A stretch of 64,000 bases of DNA from JAPHSX01 sp039714395. GTDB taxonomy: Bacteria; Pseudomonadota; Gammaproteobacteria; Thiohalomonadales; Thiohalomonadaceae. The translations under genes and the position numbers were made by a program. Under the pieces are notes generated by a model, which saw only the letters and a list, made by a program, of their open reading frames with translations, was not told where the DNA came from and ran no database searches. The DNA lies in the NCBI GenBank assembly GCA_039714395.1, contig JBDLJH010000015.1:15500-79499 (forward strand), given 5' to 3'. Positions 37,886 through 47,478 of this stretch are shown here, one piece after another (within the stretch, counting starts at the first letter, position 1; every line of letters begins with the position of its first letter).

Positions 37886-39157
37886 ATGAGTGATCAACAT
37901 CTATCTGATACCCGTTTCACGGACTTTCAACTGCCTGAAAAACTCCTTCAAGGCATTGAAGAGACTGGCTTTTCTCGCTGCACACCGATACAGGCAGAGA
38001 CACTGCCCATCGCCCTACAGGGCAGGGATGTGGCCGGACAGGCACAAACCGGCACCGGCAAAACGGCTGCCTTTCTCATCGCCCTCTATCACCAACTACT
38101 CAACCACCCCGCCAACGAACAGCGCCGTCCCACTCAGATCCGCGCTCTGGTGCTGGCCCCCACCCGAGAGTTGGCAATACAGATCCACAAGGATGCGGTG
38201 GTGCTGGGCAAACACACCGGGCTCAAACTGGGGCTGGCCTATGGCGGCACCGGCTACGAGCAGCAGCGCAAAACGCTGGAGGAGGGGGTGGATGTCCTCA
38301 TCGGCACCCCTGGTCGCATTATCGACTACTTCAAGCAACACGTCTTCGACCTGCACGCACTTCAGGTAATGGTACTGGATGAGGCAGATCGTATGTTCGA
38401 TCTCGGCTTCATTAAAGACATCCGCTACCTGATGCGGCGCATGCCCCCCCCGGAGCAGCGCCTCAGCCTGCTGTTCTCTGCCACCCTCTCTTTCCGGGTG
38501 ACCGAGCTGGCCTACGAACACATGAACAACCCGGAAACCATTAAGGTGGTACCGGAACAGGTCACCGCCGAGATGGTGGAAGAGGCCGTCTACTACCCGG
38601 CCAAGGAAGAGAAGGTGCCGCTACTACTCGGTCTGATGGCACGTGAAAAACCGCAACGTAGCATCGTCTTCGTCAACACCAAACGCGTTGCAGATCGAGT
38701 ATGGGGCTACCTGGAGAGCAACGGCTACCCGACTGCGGTGCTCTCCGGCGATGTACCGCAAAAGAAACGCCAGCACCTGCTGCAAAAATTTTCACAGGGA
38801 GAGCTGCCGGTTCTTGTCGCCACCGACGTGGCTGCCCGAGGCCTGCACATCCCCGATGTAAGCCATGTATTCAACTACGACCTACCGCAGGACGCCGAAG
38901 ATTATGTACACCGCATCGGTCGCACCGCCCGCGCCGGGGCCAGCGGCAACGCGATTAGCTTCGCCTGCGAGGAGTATGCCTTCTCACTGTCTGAAATTGA
39001 GGAGTACATCGGTCATAAGATCCCGATGGAATCCATCTCCAATGAACTGCTGCTAAAACCACAACCGCCAAAAAAATCAGAATACAGTCGTCGTCCCAAA
39101 CCCGGTGGCGGTAGAGGGCGTGGGCGTAACGGGCGACCGCCACACCGCCATAGCTAG
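37886..39157 (+). CDS. rhlB: ATP-dependent RNA helicase RhlB
   Basis: The 423-aa DEAD-box helicase unwinds RNA, usually within the degradosome. Motifs: Q motif (TGFSRCTPIQAE), I AQTGTGKT near residue 55, II DEAD in VLDEADRMF, III SAT, V ATDVAARGLHIP and VI HRIGRTARAG. A basic Gly/Arg/Lys-rich tail begins near residue 390. RhlB is preferred over other DEAD-box proteins because it lies beside trxA-rho and its N-terminus matches RhlB. Confidence 0.94.
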   Translation: MSDQHLSDTRFTDFQLPEKLLQGIEETGFSRCTPIQAETLPIALQGRDVAGQAQTGTGKTAAFLIALYHQLLNHPANEQRRPTQIRALVLAPTRELAIQIHKDAVVLGKHTGLKLGLAYGGTGYEQQRKTLEEGVDVLIGTPGRIIDYFKQHVFDLHALQVMVLDEADRMFDLGFIKDIRYLMRRMPPPEQRLSLLFSATLSFRVTELAYEHMNNPETIKVVPEQVTAEMVEEAVYYPAKEEKVPLLLGLMAREKPQRSIVFVNTKRVADRVWGYLESNGYPTAVLSGDVPQKKRQHLLQKFSQGELPVLVATDVAARGLHIPDVSHVFNYDLPQDAEDYVHRIGRTARAGASGNAISFACEEYAFSLSEIEEYIGHKIPMESISNELLLKPQPPKKSEYSRRPKPGGGRGRGRNGRPPHRHS

Positions 39158-39163
39158 CAAATA

Positions 39164-41482
39164 TTATTGGCAATAGCGCGTCAGAGTATCCAATAGCGCC
39201 CGACTGTCTACTGGTTTAGTAAGAAAATCGTTCATCCCCGCCGCCGAGCAACGTTGCCGATCCTCCTCACTAGCATTGGCCGTCAGGGCAATGATCGGTA
39301 CCCGCCCCCCCCCGGCCTCGACACGCCAACGCCGGGTCGCCTCCAGTCCATCCAGCCCCGGCATGCGCAAATCCATTAACACACAGTCAAAACTATTACT
39401 GCGCAACTGCTCCAGCGCGGCTTCACCACCACCTACACGCACCACCCGGTGGCCACCCTTCTGCAAAAAATGTGAAATAACCGTGGCATTAATATCATCA
39501 TCCTCGGCCAGCAACACCGACAGGGGGCGAACCGCAGGAACATCACCAATACTTCCGTTCTCCTCTCCAGCTGCGGCCAGCAGTTTTCGTAATGCTGTCA
39601 GCAGCAGGGGCTTGCTCAGATGTTCGATATGCTCTCCCTCAGTACGTATACCATTCACGTAGTTGAGTTGGCACAGCCTGCTGCCCTCCGGTAACTGCGT
39701 ACTCAGTTTTTCCAGCAATGAGTCATTACACGAATCACTGCTGTTCTCACCGATAAATACCCATTCATATTTTTTTGTCGACAGCGCACCCCATAATGCC
39801 TGCTCACCAGCCACCTGCTGAACACCAATCCCCTCAGAGTGCAACATGCCTAGTATCGCCATCGCCGATGAGGGATGATTCTCCAACAATAAGGCCGAAA
39901 CTTCAACAGCGTGAGTGGGAGCCCCCTCCCTCTTTTCAGTACACTCCCATGGCAGCTCAAACCAGAAACAGCTGCCTTTGCCCAGTTTACTCTCCAGGCC
40001 AATCTCTCCCCCCATCATTTCAACCAGCTCACGGCTAACGGTGGTACCTAAGCCACTACCAGCATAGTTTCGTGCATCGCCCTCATCAATCTGGGTGAAA
40101 CTCTCGAATACCAGCGCCTGCTTCTCTTCGGGGATACCGATACCGCTGTCGCGTATCTCAAAGCGCAGCTGACAACTCCCCGATTGCTGCATGGTAAGTG
40201 GGCGTACCAGAACCACCACCTCACCCTCACCGGTAAATTTGATCGCATTGGCGGTAAGATTGATCAACACCTGACGGAAGCGTAACGGATCCCCCACCAC
40301 CTCCGGCGGCAAGCCACCATCGACATCAAGAACGAACTCAAGCCCCTTATGGTGAGCCGATGGGGTGAGCATCACCATCACCTCCTCAATCACCGCCAGC
40401 GGTGCAAAAGGCTTATTCTGTATCGTCAGCTTACCCACCTCCAGGCGAGAGAAATCGAGGATGTCATCAATCAACTGACGCAGTGACTGCGCGGCACTCT
40501 CCAGACTATCGACATAGTCGAGTTGACGGCGATTTTCGCTACCGTCGCGCAACAGCTGCAGCATACCGATCATGCCGCTTAGAGGGGTGCGAATCTCATG
40601 ACTCATGGTGGCAAGGAACTGACTCTTGGCCAAGCTGGCGCTCTCAGCCCGCTGCTGCTCTACCAGCAGTTCTTCGTTTCGCTGCTCCAGCTCCTGCATG
40701 GTATTGCGCAAGCGCTCGGTAGCACGATCAATCTCCTGTTCCATGTGCTGCCGTGAGTTGGCCTGTGCCTCAATCATAATGTTAACGCCCTGTTGCAGCG
40801 CAAGCAGCTCACCACTGGCATCCTCATTTACCTGCACAGCAAGGTCACCCTGGCGTACCTGATCCACGATATGGCCAAGACTGCTCAACGGCTCGACCAG
40901 CTGCTGCCCCACGCGTCGACTCAGCAACACCGCTATCACTACCACCGCCAGCACCAGCAACAGTGACCAGCGCAACATCGTCACCCGCTTCTGCCCGATA
41001 ATATGTGTCGAGAGTGTCAGCTCTATACGACCGATGCTTATCGTGCTACCGATAACATCACCGTCTCCGAAATCACTTACCGGCACTGCCGCCAGCGAAA
41101 TAGGGGCACAAAACAGCTTATGTGCCTCATTGCCTCCACACACTCCTCTCAGTGCACCCTCCGTCTCTCCTCTTCGCGCCAGTATCACCTCACCACGAGT
41201 AAAGATAACCTTGTTATCAAAATCGTAAACCTTGAACGCGACAATATCTCCCTGCAACACAGACTCACTGATATGCAATAACTGCTCAGTATTACCTGTG
41301 ATAACTCCATACTCTGCCGCCGAGGCAAGATAACGCGAGACAGTCTCACCACGCTCCACCAATGCCTCGTGCATCAGTTTATTATCCTGATAGATGAAAT
41401 AACCCAGGATCACCACCAGCAACACCAGTGGTGGCACCAGAGTAAGCAACAACAATTTGTGGCGAATAGTGTGGCGCATCAT
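39164..41482 (-). CDS. BarA-like hybrid sensor histidine kinase
   Basis: The 772-aa inner-membrane kinase has a first span (residues 9-28), a periplasmic domain of about 130 residues, a second span (about 165-187), HAMP and a coiled-coil. HisKA follows with His295 (MSHEIRTP), then the ATPase domain, a degenerate receiver without acceptor Asp (about 515-640), and a C-terminal receiver with Asp704 (LMDLRMPG). BarA order is kept but the C-terminal Hpt domain is missing, so phosphotransfer would need a separate protein. Its start overlaps the binding-protein gene stop by 4 bp; that gene and the TonB receptor upstream suggest a ligand-sensing operon. Confidence 0.92.
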   Translation of the reverse strand: MMRHTIRHKLLLLTLVPPLVLLVVILGYFIYQDNKLMHEALVERGETVSRYLASAAEYGVITGNTEQLLHISESVLQGDIVAFKVYDFDNKVIFTRGEVILARRGETEGALRGVCGGNEAHKLFCAPISLAAVPVSDFGDGDVIGSTISIGRIELTLSTHIIGQKRVTMLRWSLLLVLAVVVIAVLLSRRVGQQLVEPLSSLGHIVDQVRQGDLAVQVNEDASGELLALQQGVNIMIEAQANSRQHMEQEIDRATERLRNTMQELEQRNEELLVEQQRAESASLAKSQFLATMSHEIRTPLSGMIGMLQLLRDGSENRRQLDYVDSLESAAQSLRQLIDDILDFSRLEVGKLTIQNKPFAPLAVIEEVMVMLTPSAHHKGLEFVLDVDGGLPPEVVGDPLRFRQVLINLTANAIKFTGEGEVVVLVRPLTMQQSGSCQLRFEIRDSGIGIPEEKQALVFESFTQIDEGDARNYAGSGLGTTVSRELVEMMGGEIGLESKLGKGSCFWFELPWECTEKREGAPTHAVEVSALLLENHPSSAMAILGMLHSEGIGVQQVAGEQALWGALSTKKYEWVFIGENSSDSCNDSLLEKLSTQLPEGSRLCQLNYVNGIRTEGEHIEHLSKPLLLTALRKLLAAAGEENGSIGDVPAVRPLSVLLAEDDDINATVISHFLQKGGHRVVRVGGGEAALEQLRSNSFDCVLMDLRMPGLDGLEATRRWRVEAGGGRVPIIALTANASEEDRQRCSAAGMNDFLTKPVDSRALLDTLTRYCQ

Positions 41483-42387
41483 CGCAACTGCTCCTGCAGG
41501 GTCTGTTTCAGGTTTTTCTCTGAGGGCAGGAAAATCTTCAGCGCACGGGCAAGCTGATAGTTGACTGAGATCTCAAAATCATCGACATGGCCCGGTGCAG
41601 ACAATACACCACTTTTAAAATAGTACTGCACCACCTCCGACAGCCGTTTCTCCAGCGCAGGCAGGGAAGAGTGCACCGCCATTAATGCCCCCGCCTTAAC
41701 CAGCGCCTGGGAGTAACCAATCAGAGGTATCCCCTGGCGATAACTCCCCAACACCAGTGGTTTAACCGTACGCCGGTTAACCACCTCCGGATCGGGTAAC
41801 AGCAGCAGGGTATCCTCGGCTAGCAATTCACGACCAAACAGTTTATTGATTGCGCTCTCATCATCAACCGTGATCACCTGCAGTTGCATGCCCAGCCGCT
41901 GGGATTGCTGCGCCAGCCCTTTGGTCAATAACTGTGATTCACGGCCAAGAAGCACTGTCATCTTGTTGCGTGAGGGCAGAGCACTCTTCACAAGTTGCAG
42001 GTGTCGAGCCACCGGCTGATCGAGATAGATAGCCGACACGGGGCTATCATACTGCCCCCTTAGTGAATTAAAGGTTCGACGTGTAACCAAGGTGTTAAGT
42101 GTTGGTAATTCACTGTCCGCTGCATGTTGAGCGGCCTTGGACCCCACACTAATGAGCAGAGTCCGACCTCCTGATGCATCAAGCGGCACTCCCCCAGTGA
42201 GGTTCGCCCGCCTAACCGTCACCTCAGGAAGTGCCTTGACTAATAGCGCCTCACTCTCCTCCACATACTTCCTGTGGTGAGCATTAGCGTCATCGTAGAG
42301 AAACCAGACTGAAGTATCCGCCACCACCTGTAACGGCAATAGCAGCAACAACAGCAGGCTTAGTGATAAGTGTTTATTCCCTGTCAT
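41479..42387 (-). CDS. Periplasmic ABC_sub_bind-like binding protein
   Basis: The 302-aa protein has a signal peptide (LLLLLPLQVVADTS, cleavage near residue 23). Two lobes resemble the PF04392-type substrate-binding proteins: ISVGSKAAQHA in the first lobe, then RNKMTVLLGRESQ and a hinge-like PLIGYSQALVKAGAL. No ABC permease or ATPase is adjacent. It overlaps the hybrid kinase gene by 4 bp (ATGA) and follows the TonB receptor by 32 bp. It probably delivers ligand information to the kinase periplasmic domain; the ligand is unknown. Confidence 0.75.
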   Translation of the reverse strand: MTGNKHLSLSLLLLLLLPLQVVADTSVWFLYDDANAHHRKYVEESEALLVKALPEVTVRRANLTGGVPLDASGGRTLLISVGSKAAQHAADSELPTLNTLVTRRTFNSLRGQYDSPVSAIYLDQPVARHLQLVKSALPSRNKMTVLLGRESQLLTKGLAQQSQRLGMQLQVITVDDESAINKLFGRELLAEDTLLLLPDPEVVNRRTVKPLVLGSYRQGIPLIGYSQALVKAGALMAVHSSLPALEKRLSEVVQYYFKSGVLSAPGHVDDFEISVNYQLARALKIFLPSEKNLKQTLQEQLR

Positions 42388-42419
42388 TAATCGACAATCC
42401 TTGCCCTGATCCCTTATTC

Positions 42420-44549
42420 TTAAAAATCCATTGCCAACGTCAGGTAGGCACGCCTCTTGGAAACAGTCTCATACTCGAAGTCGTGGTAGGAGCCAAGCAG
42501 ATCTTTTACCATAAACCGTAGCTTTGCCTTGTGCCCTGCCAGTTTGAATCCCTTGCTGATATTGAAGTCGGCACTTTGCACCCCGTCAGTTCTATCGCCA
42601 GAGTAAAACCTCATTGGTGACACGGAGTAATAATTCAGTCCGGCCCAAAGTCCCTCAGCCAGGCGAAGTGAAAGCAGAGCATTTAGTGTGTGAAGCGGTA
42701 CGGTGTCCTCCACATTCAGGATCTTTTCCGGATTGAGCTTGTTAAGGCGCCATCCATCTGCCCGGGTATTGGCATAGGCGAAAGAGAGGAGTGAGTGTTC
42801 TGTTCTGGCCTTAAGCTGTACCTCGGCACCCTCAATCGTCGTTTCACCTACTGTTGTTACGGTCCAGTGTGGCGATGGAAATGCCGGATCCAGATTTTCT
42901 GGGGCACTGATTTCGGCGCTTATCTCCTCACGAAAAATCTTCACCTCATAACCCGTACCACGGCTTTCGGCACCAAATGATAATTCCACACTATCAACCT
43001 GTTCAGGCGGGAGATCACCAGACGAGTCATAAAAGGAGTGAAACAGCGTTCCATCAGCATAGCGCACAGTAAAATCAGCATTCTCCTCGATCGCGGTCGG
43101 GGTACGGTAGGCACGTCCTGCACTCAAACGTAGATAACCTGCATCGCCAAGCAAGCGGTTTATTGCCAGGCGGGGCGAATTCAAAGTACCGACCAGGCTA
43201 CTTTGTTCAACCATATCACCTACATTGACGACCCACCTGTCCATCGGCTTCCACTCAGCATTGAAAAACAGGCGTGACTGCTGATGCTGATAACTTTCAC
43301 CTGTATCGAAGTACTCTGCGGCAGTTACCTCATCAAGCCTGAGCTCACCACCCCAGACCAGGCGTACAGAGTCTGAAAGGCGAAAGCGATGTGAAATCTC
43401 AAGATTATAACGCTCTGACTGTATGCTGCTATCACGCGGCAAGGTTTGATCCGTAAGACCAAGCAGCAGCAGGTCTGCAGAGTCAAAAGGATACAGAGCA
43501 CATTCCGCTACAGTGGGAAAAGGGATACAGGCATCTTCGTAGAGGACTGTATAGATCTCGGATAGCAACCCGGTCTGAAACCGATCCTCCACCTTGTGCA
43601 GGTTGTGGTAAAACTGGGCATTAACCTCACTCTCCGAGTCGATATTGTGCTTCCACTGCAGTTGCTGGAAATGGGTGGTGACATCTCGTTCGCGTACTGG
43701 GTCAAGAGGATCATAACTGAAGCCCACCTCCCGTGGTCCTGCTGCACCGCCGAACTGCACAGTCCAATAATCATTTACTCCGCCCCGATAGTCGCCACGA
43801 AAATTCAGTGATGAGGTCTGAGTATCATCATTCAACTCGTAGAGCTGGCCAAACTGGTCAGTGTAGTCGTCAAAACCATCGTCCTGCTTATGGCTACCGG
43901 TAATTCGATAACTCAGATCACCATTAGTGGCGGCATAACGCACTACCGCTTTGCGATACTGATCATCATCCAGCGTCACACTTGCGTGTGCACCCTGCTG
44001 CTCTGAAGGATGACGGGTAATAATGTTAATGACACCGAGAAAGGCATTACTACCGTAAGTCACACCGTTGGGGCCACGACTCACCTCAATACGCTCAATA
44101 TCTTCGATGGCGATGGGTAAATCGCCCCACTCAGCACCTCCGGTGCCCCAGGTGTAGACCGAGCGACCATCGATCAAGACCTGCATGCGCCGCGAGTACT
44201 GATCGGTATTACCGTGATAGGTCACGGCAACGCGAGGGCCATCTGTACCATGATAATGGCCAACCTGAAAGCCTGCCACCATGCGAAATAGTTCGGTTAG
44301 CTCCACCGCGCCAGATGCCTCGATCATCTCACGATCGATCACCGTCACTGCCGTCGGCAGTTCTGCTTTTGACTGGGGTAGGCGGGTAACTGTCAGCACC
44401 ACTGGTAGCTCCGACAGGTAATCCTCCCCATCCAGGCCAAACTCATCGGCGGCTTGCGCAGCAATCGACAGTACTCCTACGCAAAGTACGGTTACTGTTT
44501 TCAGGCGGCGTGTCGTGGAGTGTCTCTTTCTATCCTTACTGAATGGCAT
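42420..44549 (-). CDS. TonB-dependent outer-membrane receptor
   Basis: The 709-aa protein has a signal peptide (to about residue 33, AAQAADEF), a plug domain (LPTAVTVIDREMIEASG, then IERIEVSRGPNGVTYGSNAFLGVINIIT) and a 22-strand barrel ending in Phe (YLTLAMDF). The plug and size are those of Cir/BtuB-like receptors, but the substrate cannot be read from the sequence. It is the first gene of the receptor-binding protein-hybrid kinase operon, which argues for a link between outer-membrane binding and signalling. Confidence 0.93.
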   Translation of the reverse strand: MPFSKDRKRHSTTRRLKTVTVLCVGVLSIAAQAADEFGLDGEDYLSELPVVLTVTRLPQSKAELPTAVTVIDREMIEASGAVELTELFRMVAGFQVGHYHGTDGPRVAVTYHGNTDQYSRRMQVLIDGRSVYTWGTGGAEWGDLPIAIEDIERIEVSRGPNGVTYGSNAFLGVINIITRHPSEQQGAHASVTLDDDQYRKAVVRYAATNGDLSYRITGSHKQDDGFDDYTDQFGQLYELNDDTQTSSLNFRGDYRGGVNDYWTVQFGGAAGPREVGFSYDPLDPVRERDVTTHFQQLQWKHNIDSESEVNAQFYHNLHKVEDRFQTGLLSEIYTVLYEDACIPFPTVAECALYPFDSADLLLLGLTDQTLPRDSSIQSERYNLEISHRFRLSDSVRLVWGGELRLDEVTAAEYFDTGESYQHQQSRLFFNAEWKPMDRWVVNVGDMVEQSSLVGTLNSPRLAINRLLGDAGYLRLSAGRAYRTPTAIEENADFTVRYADGTLFHSFYDSSGDLPPEQVDSVELSFGAESRGTGYEVKIFREEISAEISAPENLDPAFPSPHWTVTTVGETTIEGAEVQLKARTEHSLLSFAYANTRADGWRLNKLNPEKILNVEDTVPLHTLNALLSLRLAEGLWAGLNYYSVSPMRFYSGDRTDGVQSADFNISKGFKLAGHKAKLRFMVKDLLGSYHDFEYETVSKRRAYLTLAMDF

Positions 44550-44657
44550 TCTTTGCTGTTCTCGGTTTTAATTTCCTAGCCAAACGGATCCCTGTTATCC
44601 TTTTGTTTTACCAAGTTTCAACGATTAGCAGGAACGGGTCAATCCTTACACGCAGAT

Positions 44658-45047
44658 ATGTCGAAGTCAGAAGATAACAAGTGCTCACGCTGCGTTAACT
44701 CCAAGTGTTGCACCTACATTACCCAGCAGATCGATGCCCCCCGCTCGATGGACAACTTTGACGTACTACTGTGGCAACTCTCCCACCGCGACGTGCAACT
44801 GTATAAGGATAAGGATGGCTGGTTCCTGATTATCAACACCCCCTGCCTGCATCTACAGCCCGATGGTGGCTGTGGTATCTATGAAGTGCGTCCGCAGATC
44901 TGTCGTACCCACAGTAACGACTTCTGCGAGTACGACGCCCCCGCAGAGGAGAGTTTCGATAAGTTCTTTGACGGTTACAAGAGCCTGCTGGAATACTGCA
45001 AGAGACGTTTCAAGGGGTGGGACAAGCGACTCAAGAGTCTGAAGTAG
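44658..45047 (+). CDS. YkgJ family Cys-cluster protein
   Basis: The 129-aa protein has the YkgJ/CxxCxxxCC signature CSRCVNSKCC (residues 9-18). Further cysteines in TPCLHLQPDGGCGIYEVRPQ and ICRTHSNDFC are typical of putative zinc- or iron-binding members. No function is established. It ends in a 17-bp tail-to-tail overlap with the nucleotidase gene. Confidence 0.85.
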   Translation: MSKSEDNKCSRCVNSKCCTYITQQIDAPRSMDNFDVLLWQLSHRDVQLYKDKDGWFLIINTPCLHLQPDGGCGIYEVRPQICRTHSNDFCEYDAPAEESFDKFFDGYKSLLEYCKRRFKGWDKRLKSLK

Positions 45048-45702
45048 GCCTGCCGGGCATAATATCGAGGAAGGTCTCAATAGCATCAAACTCCTCCACA
45101 TCACGCCGCCCCTGCTGGCTATCGGGCTCGTAGACCGCCAGCAGCCAGCCTATACCGTAACGTTTGGCCGAGCGCAGCACCGCCAGGCTGTCATCCACCA
45201 GCAGGGTGCGGGCAGGGTCAAAGGGCTGCTCTTCACGCAAGCGCTCCCAGAACGCCTGCTCCTCCTTGGCTACACCATAATCGTGCGAGCAGATCAGCTG
45301 ATCAAAATGCCCCCCCAATTGGGTACGCTGCAACTTCAAGGTAAGGCTCTTCATATGGGCATTGGTCACTAGCAACATCCGCTTGTTGGCAGCGCGTACC
45401 GCATCAAGAAAATCAGTGACATGAGGATGGACAGCGATAAGGTGATCAACCTCCTCCTTGAGCACCGCGATATCCAGTCCCAGCTCATGGGTCCAGTAAT
45501 CAACGCAATACCAGTCGATAGTCCCCTCCACCGACTTATAGCGCATAGCCAGCTGCGCCTTTGCCTGCTCCGGTGACAGCTGATACTTCTCGGCATAGCG
45601 CTGCGGTACGTGATGCTGCCAGAAGTAATTATCAAAATTGAGGTCTAACAAGGTGCCGTCCATATCCAGAAACACCGTATCAATCTGTTGCCAGTCAATC
45701 AT
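45031..45702 (-). CDS. yrfG: HAD-type GMP/IMP nucleotidase (YrfG-like)
   Basis: The 223-aa haloacid-dehalogenase-fold phosphatase has motif I DMDGTLLDL (residues 13-21), motif II VTNA near residue 110, the Lys in GVAKEEQAFW, and motif III LLVDDSLAVL. The long cap region (NYFWQHHVPQRYAEKY) matches YrfG, which dephosphorylates GMP and IMP. yrfG lies beside nudE and mrcA in enterobacteria; here it is next to nudE and cysQ. Confidence 0.88.
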   Translation of the reverse strand: MIDWQQIDTVFLDMDGTLLDLNFDNYFWQHHVPQRYAEKYQLSPEQAKAQLAMRYKSVEGTIDWYCVDYWTHELGLDIAVLKEEVDHLIAVHPHVTDFLDAVRAANKRMLLVTNAHMKSLTLKLQRTQLGGHFDQLICSHDYGVAKEEQAFWERLREEQPFDPARTLLVDDSLAVLRSAKRYGIGWLLAVYEPDSQQGRRDVEEFDAIETFLDIMPGRPTSDS

Positions 45703-45817
45703 TCGCCACCCTCTAAAGTTCTCCCCATTTTATGACTAGCCTACATGAGGTGCCAATCCTCTGCTTACGGAGTATCATTTCACTATGGGCCAAGATAGCC
45801 CGCTACCGGATCGCTAG

Positions 45818-46363
45818 ATGCCGCCAAAACCCGAAATCCTCAGCAGTAAGACCCTTGCCAAAACCGGGCTGTTTCATATCGAACAGATCGACCTTCGTTT
45901 TGCCAATGGTGTAAAAACTCGCTACGAGCGGCTGCTCGGCTCACCTCAAGGTGCGGTACTGATCGTACCCATGCTCGATGACAATACATTTCTACTGGTA
46001 AGGGAGTATGCCGCCGGCATCGAACGCTACGAGCTATCCTTGCCCAAAGGCCGCATTGAGACAGGCGAAGAGATCCTGGCTGCTGCCAACCGTGAGATCG
46101 CCGAGGAGGTCGGCTACGCGGCCAGAGAGCTGCACCATCTCACCTCATTTAGCCTTGCCCCCGGGTATCTCGGCCACTTTACCCACGTGGTGATCGCCCG
46201 CGATCTTTTCGAGCAACAGGAGGAGGGGGATGAGCCGGAGCCACTAGAGGTGGTACCGTGGCAGATGAGCGAATTGCACACCCTTTTAAGTCGCGACGAC
46301 TGTACCGAGGCACGCAGCATCGCCGCTCTGTTCATGGCACGGGAGTATCTTAATAGTGACTAA
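45818..46363 (+). CDS. nudE: ADP compounds hydrolase NudE
   Basis: The 181-aa Nudix hydrolase acts on ADP-ribose, NADH and related ADP compounds. The Nudix box is complete: GRIETGEEILAAANREIAEE (about residues 75-94), followed by VGY. The downstream SFSLAPGYLGHFTHV and the WQMSEL region match NudE. It overlaps cysQ by 8 bp. Confidence 0.92.
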   Translation: MPPKPEILSSKTLAKTGLFHIEQIDLRFANGVKTRYERLLGSPQGAVLIVPMLDDNTFLLVREYAAGIERYELSLPKGRIETGEEILAAANREIAEEVGYAARELHHLTSFSLAPGYLGHFTHVVIARDLFEQQEEGDEPEPLEVVPWQMSELHTLLSRDDCTEARSIAALFMAREYLNSD

Positions 46364-47177
46364 CTGTCCCGATCACCTTAGCTGCGACCCCTGCCTGCTG
46401 CTAACCCCGGCACTGGAAATCGCCATCGATGCAGGCAGGCATATTCTGGAGGTCTACGAGGCGGGATTTAAGGTAGAGGTTAAAAAAGACCTCACCCCGT
46501 TAACCGAAGCCGATCTTGCCGCCCATAAAATAATCGAAGACGGGCTACACGAAATCACCCCCAGCGTACCGGTACTCACCGAGGAATCGACCGACATCCC
46601 CTTTAGCGAACGTAGTCACTGGCGCCGCTACTGGCTGGTCGACCCCTTAGATGGCACCCGTGAATTCATCGATCGTACCGGCGAGTTCACCATCAACATT
46701 GCCTTAATACAGGATCATCAGCCCGTGCTCGGTATCATCTACGCCCCGGTGCTCGGCATCTACTACTACGCCTGCAAAGGGCAGGGTGCCTTCAAGCGCG
46801 AAGCAACCAGCCCCCCCTTTCAGATCCACGTCCGCCCCCGGCATAACGACAAGCTTACCGTTACCTGTAGCCGCACCACCCACCGCGCAAATCACATCAA
46901 AGAGTATCTGGACAAGCTGGGAGAGCATGAGATTATCATCATGGGCGGGGCACTCAAGTCCTGTCTGGTGGCCGAGGGCAAGGCAGACCTCTACCCCCGT
47001 CTTGGACCCACCTCCGAGTGGGACACCGCTGCCGCCCAATGCATCGTCGAAGAGGCGGGGGGGCATATCACCGACACTGCAATGCAGGTACTACAGTACA
47101 ACCGTAAAGAGGCGCTGCTCAATCCACACTTTTTCGTCTTTGGTAAGGGTGACCAGGACTGGTCGGAGTTTCTGTAG
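46356..47177 (+). CDS. cysQ: 3'(2'),5'-bisphosphate nucleotidase CysQ
   Basis: The 273-aa Mg-dependent phosphatase of the inositol-monophosphatase fold hydrolyses PAP, a by-product of sulfate assimilation. Metal-binding motifs are EESTDIPFSER (near residue 74), WLVDPLDGTREFI (near 95), and the third Asp in SEWDTAAAQ. The start is a GTG inside the nudE reading frame, giving the usual length plus a short Cys-containing N-terminus (CPDHLSCDPC) not found in E. coli CysQ. Confidence 0.94.
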   Translation: MTNCPDHLSCDPCLLLTPALEIAIDAGRHILEVYEAGFKVEVKKDLTPLTEADLAAHKIIEDGLHEITPSVPVLTEESTDIPFSERSHWRRYWLVDPLDGTREFIDRTGEFTINIALIQDHQPVLGIIYAPVLGIYYYACKGQGAFKREATSPPFQIHVRPRHNDKLTVTCSRTTHRANHIKEYLDKLGEHEIIIMGGALKSCLVAEGKADLYPRLGPTSEWDTAAAQCIVEEAGGHITDTAMQVLQYNRKEALLNPHFFVFGKGDQDWSEFL

Positions 47178-47204
47178 AGTTTCCCTGAAACAGGGAGAAG
47201 ATAG

Positions 47205-47396
47205 TCAGTCGTGGGAGTCGTAAACGGCCATTACCGCCTTTAACTCATCCAGCACTACCTCACGCTCTTCGCTGCCAAGGGTCTGTAGCTGTGGAACATC
47301 GGCTCCAAGCTCCATTGCCTCAATTGTGGCACGCACTGCATCACAGCCGCACTGGCATAATGCATCGACACACTGATTGACCTGTTTTGTGTCCAT
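47205..47396 (-). CDS. Small Cys-containing protein of unknown function
   Basis: The 63-aa protein has four cysteines near the N-terminus (CVDALCQCGC) and an acidic helical remainder ending in VLDELKAVMAVYDSHD. The ATG follows a reasonable upstream region, and the acidic, charged composition is protein-like. I do not recognise the family. It is the last chromosomal gene before the tRNA fragment, just 33 bp from its 3' end. Confidence 0.6.
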   Translation of the reverse strand: MDTKQVNQCVDALCQCGCDAVRATIEAMELGADVPQLQTLGSEEREVVLDELKAVMAVYDSHD

Positions 47397-47428
47397 GGCA
47401 ATAGCTAAAGATTAGTGTCAAAGAAATA

Positions 47429-47478
47429 TGGTGGCCGGGGACGGAATCGAACCGCCGACACGAGGATTTTCAATCCTC
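47429..47478 (-). tRNA. Partial tRNA-Phe (GAA), 3' half only; probable attachment site
   Basis: On the minus strand the order is anticodon stem GAGGA, loop TTGAAAA with anticodon GAA (47471-47469), stem TCCTC, variable GTGTC, T arm GGCGG-TTCGATT-CCGTC, acceptor 3' strand CCCGGCC, discriminator A and CCA (47431-47429). The D arm and the 5' acceptor strand, expected as GGCCGGG, are absent from the adjoining sequence. The similarity to a tRNA stops exactly at the anticodon stem. This is the usual form of the attachment-site copy left by an element integrated at a tRNA 3' end. It should not encode a working tRNA. Confidence 0.88.
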
